Source of the DNA: JBBDWJ01 sp040902925
GTDB taxonomy: Bacteria; Acidobacteriota; Terriglobia; Bryobacterales; UBA6623
NCBI GenBank assembly: GCA_040902925.1
Contig: JBBDWJ010000330.1
Location: 1 to 12,186 of the forward strand
Length of the DNA: 12,186 nucleotides
Direction: 5' to 3'
Shown here: in pieces, positions 1 to 7,527 of the stretch
Position numbering within the stretch: position 1 is the stretch's first letter
Layout: every line of letters begins with the position of its first letter
The notes under the pieces: generated by a model
Told to the model about the DNA's origin: nothing
The model's database searches: none
The model's input: only the letters and a program-made list of their open reading frames with translations
Program-made: the position numbers and the translations under genes

Positions 1-70
1 CTAACGCATCGATCCCGCACACGGTCGATCGGGTGACTGTCCGCGTCGCGACTCCTCCCGTCTCGGCTCC

Positions 71-565
71 CTATTTGGAGGGACCACCTGAGACTTTTTT
101 GGAGCTCTGCTCCTGCGCGGAAACCCACTTGGCGTGTTCCTGCGACACCAGGCCTTCGATCCGTTCCGCAAGCAGCAGGCGAGGCTTATCGGACGATGCG
201 TACGGTCCTGCCTGCCCGAGATAGAGAAACTTCTCGTGCTTTAGCGATTCGCAAGTCGAGCGGTAGGCGATCCAGTTCGCTTGATACTGATTGAGTTGCT
301 GCAACCCCTCAGACAGGACGATGACCACGCCCAAAGCAGCCGCTACTTGCGGCGGTCCCCACGCTGCGGTCGAAAAGACCGGCACGAGCACACCGGATGT
401 CATCGTCACAATCTTCAGCGCCTTGTACCAGCGCTGATGGGCCGCGCTTTTACGGTCATACCAGGCGATCTGGTCTTCGAGCCGTTCCATCGTCGGATTG
501 GTTTCGTCGCCCACGGTGCGTTCATTGTAGCTGCTCGTGGACGAAGCGGATACACCGGGTGACAC
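71..565 (-). CDS. DUF4231 domain protein, two-TM, SLATT-like
   Basis: Small inner-membrane protein of the DUF4231 family, which belongs with the SLATT-type two-TM proteins often found in nucleotide-signalled conflict systems; the biochemical role is not established. Seen in the 164 aa: an N-terminal amphipathic stretch with the family-like pattern LEDQIAWYD (residues 29-37), two hydrophobic segments (about 49-69 and 72-88) separated by a short WGPP turn, then the conserved block W98-x2-YR(101-102), the E/K-rich segment KHEKFLYLGQAGPY (109-122) and a charged cytosolic tail ending in a Lys/Ser-rich segment. The listed start is GTG with only a loose purine stretch upstream. An ATG at 490 would give 139 aa, keep the whole domain and remove a Ser-rich leader, so the start is uncertain. 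It lies 74 bp downstream of an uncharacterised gene on the same strand and may be co-transcribed with it. No cyclase, SLOG or other sensor gene is visible next to it, so a defence role is inference. Confidence 0.8.
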   Translation of the reverse strand: MSPGVSASSTSSYNERTVGDETNPTMERLEDQIAWYDRKSAAHQRWYKALKIVTMTSGVLVPVFSTAAWGPPQVAAALGVVIVLSEGLQQLNQYQANWIAYRSTCESLKHEKFLYLGQAGPYASSDKPRLLLAERIEGLVSQEHAKWVSAQEQSSKKVSGGPSK

Positions 566-639
566 GGCCGGACTTCCATCCCAGGCACTGAGATTGCGAA
601 GCGGTGAGGGAGCAGCGATCGCTGTGCCGCGAAGCAGGT

Positions 640-1122
640 CTAGACCACGGCAGCGAGCGCATCCGATGGTTTCAACCGGCTCGCGGCGGCCGGTTTCTCG
701 ATCCCGAGGATCTGCTCCAGGTCATTGAGAAAAGCGCGGCGCGCAACCGGATTGGCGGACGCTGGAACGAGACTTTCAGACGCTCTGTGGAGCAGTTCAG
801 CGGCACTTTCTCTCGGCAGACTGGTGAGATATCGCTGCATGTCTTCGGATTGTTCGTCAAGGAACAGGCCGACCCACTCGGCGAACAAGTGCTCATGGCT
901 CTCGCGCAAGACACGGCTGGAGACCTCCGGCGAGAGGACGCGGTCGAGGCTTGGATGGTGATATTCGCTCGACTCGCCCGCGCGGAACGATGCGGCCGAG
1001 ACGAGCTTGCCTAACAGTGTGGGGACGTTACCGATCATTCGGTCCCACATCGCGGCGGCCGCCATATGTCCGCCACGAACCAAAGCAGGATCATTTGCCG
1101 TTTGAGATGCTGACGCGCTCAT
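640..1122 (-). CDS. conserved-looking helical protein of unknown function
   Basis: Not recognised as a named family. The 160-aa product has no signal peptide and no membrane segment. It is rich in Glu, Arg, Ala and Leu and looks all-helical. Visible blocks are an N-terminal MWDRMIGNVPTLLGKLVSAA (about residues 25-44), an HH pair (about 54-55) in the loop before a SLDRVLSPE segment, an RESHEHLFAEWVGLFLDEQ helix in the middle, and a C-terminal segment with ARRAFLNDLEQILG. The reading frame is open to an ATG at 1284. The ATG at 1122 was preferred because the residues before it (Cys/His-rich, low complexity) do not resemble the rest, but neither start has a good Shine-Dalgarno sequence. It is transcribed toward the DUF4231 gene, with 74 bp between them. 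I think similar hypothetical proteins occur in Acidobacteria, but that is from memory and unchecked. Confidence 0.6.
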   Translation of the reverse strand: MSASASQTANDPALVRGGHMAAAAMWDRMIGNVPTLLGKLVSAASFRAGESSEYHHPSLDRVLSPEVSSRVLRESHEHLFAEWVGLFLDEQSEDMQRYLTSLPRESAAELLHRASESLVPASANPVARRAFLNDLEQILGIEKPAAASRLKPSDALAAVV

Positions 1123-1362
1123 GCGGCTGTGAGTAGCATGGCAGGGTCCGCAACAGTGCTTCTGGCTGCCCGGCGTTACGCGAAGGACTGAAAATGAATC
1201 GTAAGTACTGCAAGTCGTAAGGTGGTTACCCGAGAAAAAGGGCCGACTCCATGCACATGGGAGCTGCATGCGGTCTCCCACCATCGTGCAAGTTATTCCT
1301 CAGGGTGCGCGTTCTTACGCTCCGTTGGGCCATTTCCCGCACGCGGCCGGCCGGGGACGCCG

Positions 1363-1998
1363 TCAGGGTCTCTTGACGAAGAACAAGGCTTCGGAATTCA
1401 TGCAGTAACGCAGACCGGTGGGGGCCGGACCGTCGCGGAAGACGTGCCCGAGGTGCCCATCGCAGCGCCGGCAAAGCACCTCCGTCCTGGGAATGCCCAA
1501 GCCGAAGTCCCTTTCGGTGGCGACGTTTTCTTCCGCGATAGGAGCCCAGAAACTCGGCCAGCCAGTGCCGGAATCGAATTTCGTTTCCGAGGAAAACAAC
1601 GCCGTCCCGCAGGCAACGCAGTGATAGATACCTGCCTCGTGGTTGTTGTTGTACTGGCCGGTGAAGGCGCGCTCAGTGCCCTTCTGGCGCACAACCGCAT
1701 ACTGGCGCGGCGTGAGCTGCGCTTTCCATTCCTCGTCGCTCTTCACGACTTTCTTGGCCGACACGCGGCCCAGCAGCTTGCCACTTCCATCGAACTCGGC
1801 CAGCGTAACTTCCGCGCCGAGATGAGCAGCGTCGTTGTTGTTCCAATCGGGAGCCCGCGAGGCGCTGCTGAGGTAGGCGATGCCGCCACCCGTGACAGAG
1901 ACGGCGGCGGCCGCGCCCATCAGAAACGCGCGCCGGCTGACTCCGGGCTGTGATCGGTTTTCGGTATTGAGTGGAGCTTGGGGCGTGGGGTTTGTCAT
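1363..1998 (-). CDS. msrB: Tat-exported peptide-methionine (R)-S-oxide reductase MsrB
   Basis: Reduces methionine-R-sulfoxide in oxidised proteins. The N-terminus carries a twin-arginine signal (SRRAFLMG, residues 21-28) followed by an Ala/Val/Gly-rich hydrophobic stretch, so it probably acts outside the cytoplasm. The MsrB domain spans about residues 85-210. It has two CxxC zinc-binding pairs (C127/C130 and C176/C179), the substrate-site motif GTGWPSFW (144-151), GHLGHVF (181-187) and the catalytic cysteine in RYCMNSEAL (C199). These five are the only cysteines in the protein, so there is no spare resolving cysteine: this looks like a 1-Cys enzyme regenerated by an external thiol. No msrA is nearby. 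The ATG at 1998 is preceded by an A-rich segment with no strong Shine-Dalgarno; it is chosen because it gives a normal-length Tat n-region. It stands alone, 125 bp downstream of the RES toxin. Confidence 0.95.
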   Translation of the reverse strand: MTNPTPQAPLNTENRSQPGVSRRAFLMGAAAAVSVTGGGIAYLSSASRAPDWNNNDAAHLGAEVTLAEFDGSGKLLGRVSAKKVVKSDEEWKAQLTPRQYAVVRQKGTERAFTGQYNNNHEAGIYHCVACGTALFSSETKFDSGTGWPSFWAPIAEENVATERDFGLGIPRTEVLCRRCDGHLGHVFRDGPAPTGLRYCMNSEALFFVKRP

Positions 1999-2123
1999 GG
2001 CTTTTTGTGTGCCTCAACGAGCTGGATAGGGCGGCTCTGGTTGTAAGGATGTTTGCCGGGGTGATTGGGTTGCGTGGCTCCGGGCATTGCGCGGCGAACG
2101 TGAAACACATGTTAACGCAACGG

Positions 2124-2570
2124 TCATTTCAGCCTTGGGTCGACCTGGAATTGCCGGACGCTCTCGATCCGGATTCGCCGGCTGCGGGCATGGATGGGGT
2201 TGACCAGAAGATTCATCGTCTCGGGTACCACGACGCTCGGAACCCAGAGCAGAGGGGTGCTCCCTTCGCTCAACCATTCATCGCCGATCGAGCGGGTTAT
2301 TTCGATGCGGTCACGCCAGTCGGTTGGCAGGTCACTTGTCAGGACCTCGGATTGCGGCAGACTATCGGGAAACCGAATCTGGATCAGCTTGTAGGTCGAG
2401 GGGAGATCGTCGAGCCGCAATTCGTGGTGAACGAGAACTTCGAGCAGCGCTGCCGCCGGATTTGGCGCGCAATAGACGATTCGGCGGCCTCTCGTGTGCC
2501 AGCGAGCAGAGGCCCGGAGGCCGCCGGCGCCATCCAGCGTTGTGTGATTACTGATGCGCCAAGCGGTCAC
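2124..2570 (-). CDS. RES family toxin (RES/Xre type II TA)
   Basis: Toxin of the RES family; characterised members degrade or phosphorolyse NAD+ and halt growth until bound by the partner antitoxin. The 148 aa match the family in length and order: WRIS at residues 4-7, the ARW segment holding the conserved Arg (R23), IVYCA (31-35), ALLEVLVHHE (41-50) with the conserved Glu (E44), a DLPTDWR block (80-86), IGDEWL (95-100), WVPS (109-112) with the conserved Ser, then NPIH (124-127) and the C-terminal FQVDPR. All three signature residues (Arg, Glu, Ser) are therefore present and it should be active. The start must be the GTG at 2570, because an in-frame TGA lies two codons upstream. The gene follows its antitoxin with only 6 bp between them and is probably translationally coupled. 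The usual GGRW motif is degenerate here (SARW). Confidence 0.93.
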   Translation of the reverse strand: MTAWRISNHTTLDGAGGLRASARWHTRGRRIVYCAPNPAAALLEVLVHHELRLDDLPSTYKLIQIRFPDSLPQSEVLTSDLPTDWRDRIEITRSIGDEWLSEGSTPLLWVPSVVVPETMNLLVNPIHARSRRIRIESVRQFQVDPRLK

Positions 2571-2576
2571 GCTTCA

Positions 2577-3044
2577 TCAGCCCGGCATGCCCTCGTCGAT
2601 TTGATAGAGCATTTCTTCGACGAGGCGGGCGCCAGACTCGGTGGAGACGACGTCCAATGGAGGGCGGCCCGCAAGGCGGCTCTTGCCCGACCGCAGCCAG
2701 CGGAACGACTTCCGCGGATCGCCGAAAACTTCTTCCCCGAGCGCAACGATCCGCGCCAACCGTACGGCGCGGTCAGACTCTTCCGTGGTCAGGTTTTCGC
2801 GTTTCGCTTTACGGTGCGAGAGTGTGCGCCGCGGCAGGATGACGGCGTGGATCTCTGGTTCCGTCAGGCCCTGCTTGAGCAATGACGAGATGACTGCCGT
2901 TGGCAGGCGCTGATCTACCAGCCGCTCGAGGTCTTTGTCGGAGCGAAGGCGGCCCGAGCCAAGGGCGTGAGCGATGCGAGCGTAAAGCCCGCTTCCGTTG
3001 GGATCGCGGGCCGTTGTAGCTTTGGCCTGAGTCTTGCTGGGCAA
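2577..3044 (-). CDS. Xre/MbcA/ParS-type antitoxin (partner of RES toxin)
   Basis: Antitoxin that would bind and block the RES toxin, and probably repress their shared promoter. The C-terminal half has the Xre/MbcA/ParS toxin-binding (DUF2384) pattern: a helix ending ALGEEVFGD, then FRWLRSGKSRLAGRPPLDVV and a final segment ending EEMLYQIDEG. The middle (starting LERLVDQRLP and running to LPRRTLSHRK) has the two-helix DNA-binding-like region usual for the family. No in-frame ATG exists upstream of the conserved region. I chose the TTG at 3044 because GAGGG lies four bases before it; the frame is open further up to a TTG at 3101, which has no ribosome binding site. With the 3044 start the product is 155 aa. 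The stop codon lies 6 bp before the toxin GTG. The order antitoxin then toxin is the normal one. Confidence 0.88.
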   Translation of the reverse strand: MPSKTQAKATTARDPNGSGLYARIAHALGSGRLRSDKDLERLVDQRLPTAVISSLLKQGLTEPEIHAVILPRRTLSHRKAKRENLTTEESDRAVRLARIVALGEEVFGDPRKSFRWLRSGKSRLAGRPPLDVVSTESGARLVEEMLYQIDEGMPG

Positions 3045-3053
3045 CTTGCCCTC

Positions 3054-3059
3054 ATTATA
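3054..3059 (-). promoter_or_regulatory. possible -10 element (TATAAT) ahead of the RES/Xre operon
   Basis: A perfect TATAAT is read on the minus strand just before the antitoxin. No convincing -35 lies at 16-18 bp; the hexamer there is AGGGGC. If it were used, transcription would start near 3047, cutting off the GAGGG that supports the TTG start at 3044. Either the TATAAT or that ribosome binding site is therefore probably not functional. Confidence 0.3.
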
Positions 3060-3118
3060 GCGGCATCTTGCCAGCCGCCCCTTGCTTGAGCGGAGTCTCA
3101 ATATTTGTGAGGGTCCAT

Positions 3119-4216
3119 TTAGTTGGCGAACAAATCGCCCGCGGGGATCGAGAGTTCCCTGCCGCTGGCTTTTTCGCGAACGGTGATGGTGCCGGATTCG
3201 TAACGCACGTCCGCGACGCCTTGATAGCCGCCCGGAACAGCGAGCAGGAATGCCACGTAAGAGCGCTCAGCGCTCTGGCCGGCGTCGAGATAGTTGTAGA
3301 GCGGGCGGCCGAAGATGCGGCCTTTCTCGAGGAGCGCCGCAAAGGGCTGATGCAGGCCGGTGGTGCCGAATTCCAAGCCGCGCGCGAACGGCTTACCGTC
3401 TTTGACGTGCCGCCAGATGTTGAGCCAGGGGTAGTCCGATTTTTTCCACAAGTAACCGAGCAGGAGTCCATGCGATGCGTTTACGGCCGTTACCCAACCG
3501 TATTCGTCGTCGATCACGAACGAGACCACGTTCGGATCGGGGCTGTCGGTAAGATGGCGGAGATCGACGGGCTGCCCGTTGCGCAGAGCTTGCGGCCAAC
3601 GAACGGACGGCTCCTCGGGGTTAGGCAGCGGGCTGCTTTGCATGAAGCCTTGGCCCGCGTTGGCGTCGACGACGGTTGCCGCATCCAGAAAAGGCGGTCC
3701 GATCGTGGGGTGCTGCACCATGTTGTAAAGGCGGCCTAGCTTATTGGTATTGGTAACCTCTTCCGTTACCGTCAGCAGGGCTTGCTTCGCGGCGAGACGG
3801 ATGCGCCGTTTGATCGAGAGGCCAGCGAGCGGCAGCGCAGCAGCCATCTCCGCTTCGATGCTGCCGCCGGACGAAGCAGGTTCGCGCAGCAGGTTCCAGC
3901 GCACGCGCGTTACTTCGCCATGAGAGGGCATGCCGTTGGCCTGCTCGGCTTTCGACGGCGCTCCCCAACGGTCGAGACACAGAAAATGCGACATCGGGCG
4001 AGCTTCATCGGGCGGCCCCTGGTTGTTCCAAACAAGCGGATTGAGCGGCGATTCCTTGAGTTGGAAACGGACGATCGAGCCGCCCCCCAGGTCCACGACA
4101 ACGCTGGCTTGCTCGCCTTCGAGGACCACCGATTCGCGGCTGTCGACTACCGTTGCGGCACGGGTAGCCGAGAAAGCAAACACTACAAGCGCTGCAAAAA
4201 TACTGCGCTGAATCAT
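3119..4216 (-). CDS. secreted aldose-epimerase/galactose-mutarotase-fold protein
   Basis: A 365-aa exported protein, most likely of the galactose-mutarotase-like (aldose 1-epimerase) superfamily, which binds and sometimes interconverts sugar anomers. Residues 1-20 are a Sec signal peptide (basic start, hydrophobic core, cleavage near TRA-A). The body is beta-rich. Features consistent with the fold are an SHGEV motif (H99-G100), an alternating-strand region with VTNTN around 155-158, YNMVQHPTIG (164-173) with His169 before Pro, a WKKSDYPWLNIWRH segment (257-270) and GLEFGTTG (280-287), where Glu282 sits where the family's general base is expected. Whether it is a true epimerase is uncertain; many such secreted homologues have no assigned reaction. 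It begins 61 bp after the propeller/PHP gene with an AAAGG about 12 bases before the ATG, so the two probably form an operon. Confidence 0.72.
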   Translation of the reverse strand: MIQRSIFAALVVFAFSATRAATVVDSRESVVLEGEQASVVVDLGGGSIVRFQLKESPLNPLVWNNQGPPDEARPMSHFLCLDRWGAPSKAEQANGMPSHGEVTRVRWNLLREPASSGGSIEAEMAAALPLAGLSIKRRIRLAAKQALLTVTEEVTNTNKLGRLYNMVQHPTIGPPFLDAATVVDANAGQGFMQSSPLPNPEEPSVRWPQALRNGQPVDLRHLTDSPDPNVVSFVIDDEYGWVTAVNASHGLLLGYLWKKSDYPWLNIWRHVKDGKPFARGLEFGTTGLHQPFAALLEKGRIFGRPLYNYLDAGQSAERSYVAFLLAVPGGYQGVADVRYESGTITVREKASGRELSIPAGDLFAN

Positions 4217-4277
4217 GGCTTTTGGACCTTTCCGGCGAACCGCCGTTGCAGCAAAGCGTCGAACAGCCCAGATTGCC

Positions 4278-7200
4278 TCACTCCACGCGAATCCACATCG
4301 GGCTCACCCAGACCAACTCACCGTCCACCTGCTCGCCCCGTATGTAGTAATACGAGGTAGTGCCGCGGACGGCTTGGTTGTCTTTCCAGGAAAAGGAGAC
4401 TTCGCGGCGCCCTGGTTTGGTCGAGTAAACGTAGTTGCCGTCTTTGACGATGTGTACGGCGGCGAAATCAGCCGTGCCGGCCAGTTTGACCTCAATCGTC
4501 GGCGCTTCCGGCAACGTAAACTCTTCGCCCATGAAGTGACCGGCGCAGCGCACATCGGCCAGGATGTTGTCGGTAGCGCCGTACACGCGCCGGCTTTTGA
4601 ACGCTTCCATGATCCCTTGCCGCGTGGGCTCTTTCACCCACAGGTTGCAGTAGGACATGTGCGTTGAAACGTGATCGCTCGAAGCCTGAAACCCCAGCCG
4701 GTAGCCTTTGGCAAGCGCCAGCGAGACAAACCCCAGCGGACGCCATCCGCCGATCGAGTCATCGGCCGTGTTGGCGCGCGGCGCACCCGGTATCTCGTAG
4801 TTCTGGCGATCGCCCTGGTAGATCTCGACGACCGGCTCGACCTTCGGATCGTTATCGCGCCAGTCGGTGCCCATGTTCGTTCCCGAAGTATGGACAGCGG
4901 CGATGCCGTCGAACAGGCGCAGGTATTCGTAGAGCATCTGCGTGTCGGGAGCGGGCGCCGATGGCGAATCATTGGCGGTTTTCGGCAGCCGGGGCAGCGG
5001 ACGAATGCCGCGGCGCGCGAAAACCAGATTGCGGTGGCCCTCAGGATAGGAAACGCTGCGTTCGTGGCTGAACATCGGGATGAACCGGCCCGGCAACATA
5101 AACGCGTCGGTCATCTTTTGCGTCAGCCACCAGGTGTACTCTCGCCCCGCGCCGTTGTCGTGATCGCAACAGCCGGTCCAATCCATATAGGCGGCGTCGA
5201 GCATGTAGCGGAAAGCGTCGATCAGATCGCCATCGTTGAGGCCATCGTGGCTGACCGCGGTGTGACGATGAAACTCGCCGCGCAACAGCCGGAATTCGTT
5301 GCTCTTATTCCCTTCCCCAAGCTTCACGCGGTAGTTGCGCATCATCGAGACTTGACGTAGTTCCTCGGCAACGCCGGCCGACGGCGCTTCGGGCTGCTCG
5401 GGCTCGATCGGCGTTAACTCGGTGCGGCTGCTGACGGCCGGAAAATCCCAGCGGTAGGCGATCAGGTCGTTGTTGAAGCTCGACTCGTTGGGCGATTCCT
5501 CGACGAGGCCGCTTTTCGAAAAGCGGTGGTCGGTTGTTCCGACCATCATCATGCTGCCGCCGTCGATCGGCGCGAGCGCCGGACGCTGATCCAGCAAGCC
5601 GTCCGAGTGCGGCACGAACACCGGCCCGTCCCACGCCTCGCCGCTGTAACGCACCAAATTCTCGAACCAGGCCGAGCCCAGCGGCCCCCAAACGTTGCCG
5701 GCCGCATTGCGATAGGCCAGCGCCATCGAGCCATCGCTCAAAGCCGCCAGACGGGGATAGCTCTTTGAGGCGTATCCCCAAGCATAGGCGTCGAAGCCGG
5801 TCGGGCGATTCTCCGCCAGCGCGGGGTTGGGCTGTTCGGTAAATGGAACCGCCGGGCGATCGGGACGGTTCGGCCGAACGTTCATCGGATGAACGGCGGG
5901 CACTTTGGCGAGAGCCTCGTCGAGCGATGCGGCAGCCGCGAACGGCCGGCGGCCTTCGAAAACTTTTAGCCGCACGGTGTTTCCCTGGAACAAGCCCGAC
6001 CCCGTGGTCTCGTAGGCGCCGAAATCCTTGCCCCACGACGGAAACGATTCTTCGTAAGCGATCCAAAGGCGGCCACGCCCATCGTAGGCCGCCGATGCGC
6101 GGGCTTCGAATTTGCGGCTCGCCGCGACGACCAGCGGCTGTTCCATGCCAATGCCATTGTCAAAACGCAGCGCCCTCGCGTACACGTCGTAGTCGCCTTT
6201 GTCGTAGGTGTCCCAGACGACGGTGACCTCGCCGTTGGGTCCGGTAGCGATTTGCGGCGCCCAGTCATTGGCGTCCGAAGTCGACACTTGGATCTCTTGC
6301 GAAAACGATTCCCCTTGCTGCCGCGCGACCAGCACGTCGAAATCGCCATTGCGGGCGCCTTGCCAGGCGATCCAGACGGCGCCGCTGGAATCGGTCGCCG
6401 CGACAGGGTTCAGATCCGGCCCGGGATCTTTGGTCAGCCGGATGGGTTCGGTCCAATCACCGTCTTTCATCGAACTCGCAAACACATCGAACCCCTCGCG
6501 CGCCTGCGCCGACCAGATCACAAACACGCGGCCGCTACCATCGACAGCCACGGCCACGCGGTACACATCGAGCTTGAGCGGCGAAACCGGTATCGGGTCG
6601 CTCCACGTGCGCGTCGATTTCGTGTATTCGCGCAACAGGACCTGGTCGCCGCCCACGGGACGCCGCAGCGGCTCGTAGCTGCGGGGTTTAACGGTTAGGG
6701 GCCATGGCATCGCCGCGTCGCGATCGCCGTGCCGGAACTCGACGTAGGCCAGATAGATCTTGTCGTTCTTTTCGGCGAGAGCCGGAAAGTCCTGCTCCTC
6801 TATAGACTCGCCGAGTTGGTGCGCCGGCGGGACTCGTTCGACGCGCGCGCAGCCGTTCAAAAAACTCAGCGAGCGGCCGTACTCGCTTTGTAGAGCAGTG
6901 AACTCAAACTTGCCTTGGCTGGTCGCCACACGGAAACGCGCTTCGGGGTCGAGTCGCTCGGCCGTCACGTAGACGCCGTTGGGGAGCACCGGCGGTTCGA
7001 CACGCTGCGCGCCGCGCGTCAGGTTGACGCGCCGCGTCGAGAGCTTCCAACTGCGCGCCTCGGATGCGTCCGCCTCGGCAGGACGGCAAATCTCGATTCC
7101 GGTGATGCGCGCTCCGGTGGCCTCAATCGAGCCGTCCCATGCGGACGGCTCAGAATCCCCTACTCCGAACAACAGTGCAAACTGCAGAATCTCCCGCGTA

Positions 7201-7322
7201 TTCGGTCCGGACGCAGACTGCGTGCGCGCCGCGGGACGCTGCAGCAACACTACACTCAGAGCCACCGCTGCGAAGGCTGCCATTCCAATGGCAACTCGCC
7301 GAAAACGGCCTGGGCCTGGCAT
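4278..7322 (-). CDS. exported beta-propeller fused to PHP-type (DUF3604-like) metallohydrolase
   Basis: A 1014-aa exported protein with two parts. Residues 1-35 form a basic plus hydrophobic signal or anchor (RFRRVAIGMAAFAAV). Residues about 180-600 are a beta-propeller: strand motifs ending in Trp recur exactly 50 residues apart (W270, W320, W370), each followed about ten residues later by F/Y-D-V (FDV 278-280, FDV 328-330, YDV 378-380), with weaker blades on either side. Residues about 675-925 resemble a PHP-type metal-dependent hydrolase: GEFHRHTAVSHDG (682-694) gives the HxH pair H685/H687 and H692; CDHD is at 719-722; SHE at 752-754; HTSG at 811-814; E833; SSDH at 881-884. These are the expected multi-metal ligands. 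The last ~80 residues look like a small beta domain. Substrate unknown; the family and the mutarotase-fold neighbour suggest a phosphoester or sugar-related target. The ATG is preceded by an excellent Shine-Dalgarno, AGGGAGGAG at 7328-7336. It is the first gene of a probable two-gene operon. Confidence 0.8.
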   Translation of the reverse strand: MPGPGRFRRVAIGMAAFAAVALSVVLLQRPAARTQSASGPNTREILQFALLFGVGDSEPSAWDGSIEATGARITGIEICRPAEADASEARSWKLSTRRVNLTRGAQRVEPPVLPNGVYVTAERLDPEARFRVATSQGKFEFTALQSEYGRSLSFLNGCARVERVPPAHQLGESIEEQDFPALAEKNDKIYLAYVEFRHGDRDAAMPWPLTVKPRSYEPLRRPVGGDQVLLREYTKSTRTWSDPIPVSPLKLDVYRVAVAVDGSGRVFVIWSAQAREGFDVFASSMKDGDWTEPIRLTKDPGPDLNPVAATDSSGAVWIAWQGARNGDFDVLVARQQGESFSQEIQVSTSDANDWAPQIATGPNGEVTVVWDTYDKGDYDVYARALRFDNGIGMEQPLVVAASRKFEARASAAYDGRGRLWIAYEESFPSWGKDFGAYETTGSGLFQGNTVRLKVFEGRRPFAAAASLDEALAKVPAVHPMNVRPNRPDRPAVPFTEQPNPALAENRPTGFDAYAWGYASKSYPRLAALSDGSMALAYRNAAGNVWGPLGSAWFENLVRYSGEAWDGPVFVPHSDGLLDQRPALAPIDGGSMMMVGTTDHRFSKSGLVEESPNESSFNNDLIAYRWDFPAVSSRTELTPIEPEQPEAPSAGVAEELRQVSMMRNYRVKLGEGNKSNEFRLLRGEFHRHTAVSHDGLNDGDLIDAFRYMLDAAYMDWTGCCDHDNGAGREYTWWLTQKMTDAFMLPGRFIPMFSHERSVSYPEGHRNLVFARRGIRPLPRLPKTANDSPSAPAPDTQMLYEYLRLFDGIAAVHTSGTNMGTDWRDNDPKVEPVVEIYQGDRQNYEIPGAPRANTADDSIGGWRPLGFVSLALAKGYRLGFQASSDHVSTHMSYCNLWVKEPTRQGIMEAFKSRRVYGATDNILADVRCAGHFMGEEFTLPEAPTIEVKLAGTADFAAVHIVKDGNYVYSTKPGRREVSFSWKDNQAVRGTTSYYYIRGEQVDGELVWVSPMWIRVE

Positions 7323-7527
7323 CGATACTCCTCCCTGAACCTAGGCGGCCGCGGAGCAACGTTTAGCGTACCTGGCCGCCGTCGGCAACCTCGTGCCGGG
7401 CTGGCTCGCCGGCATGGCACGCTTCGCCCTACGCGGTTCTTCGATGAACCACATATCTTCGAACGACAGGCGGCTTCGAGCTGCGATCCGTTTCTGCTAG
7501 GTCATGCAGCACCGTGATTGTAACGAA

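Noticed and set aside
67..80. CTCC-CTATTT-GGAG at the end of the DUF4231 gene as a terminator
   Set aside because: Four-base stem, inside the last codons, with no T-run on the minus strand.
1222..1953. 243-aa plus-strand frame
   Set aside because: Antisense to msrB, which has unmistakable motifs; a shadow frame of GC-rich DNA.
1971..2885. 304-aa plus-strand frame
   Set aside because: Antisense to the RES toxin and its antitoxin; no domain recognisable.
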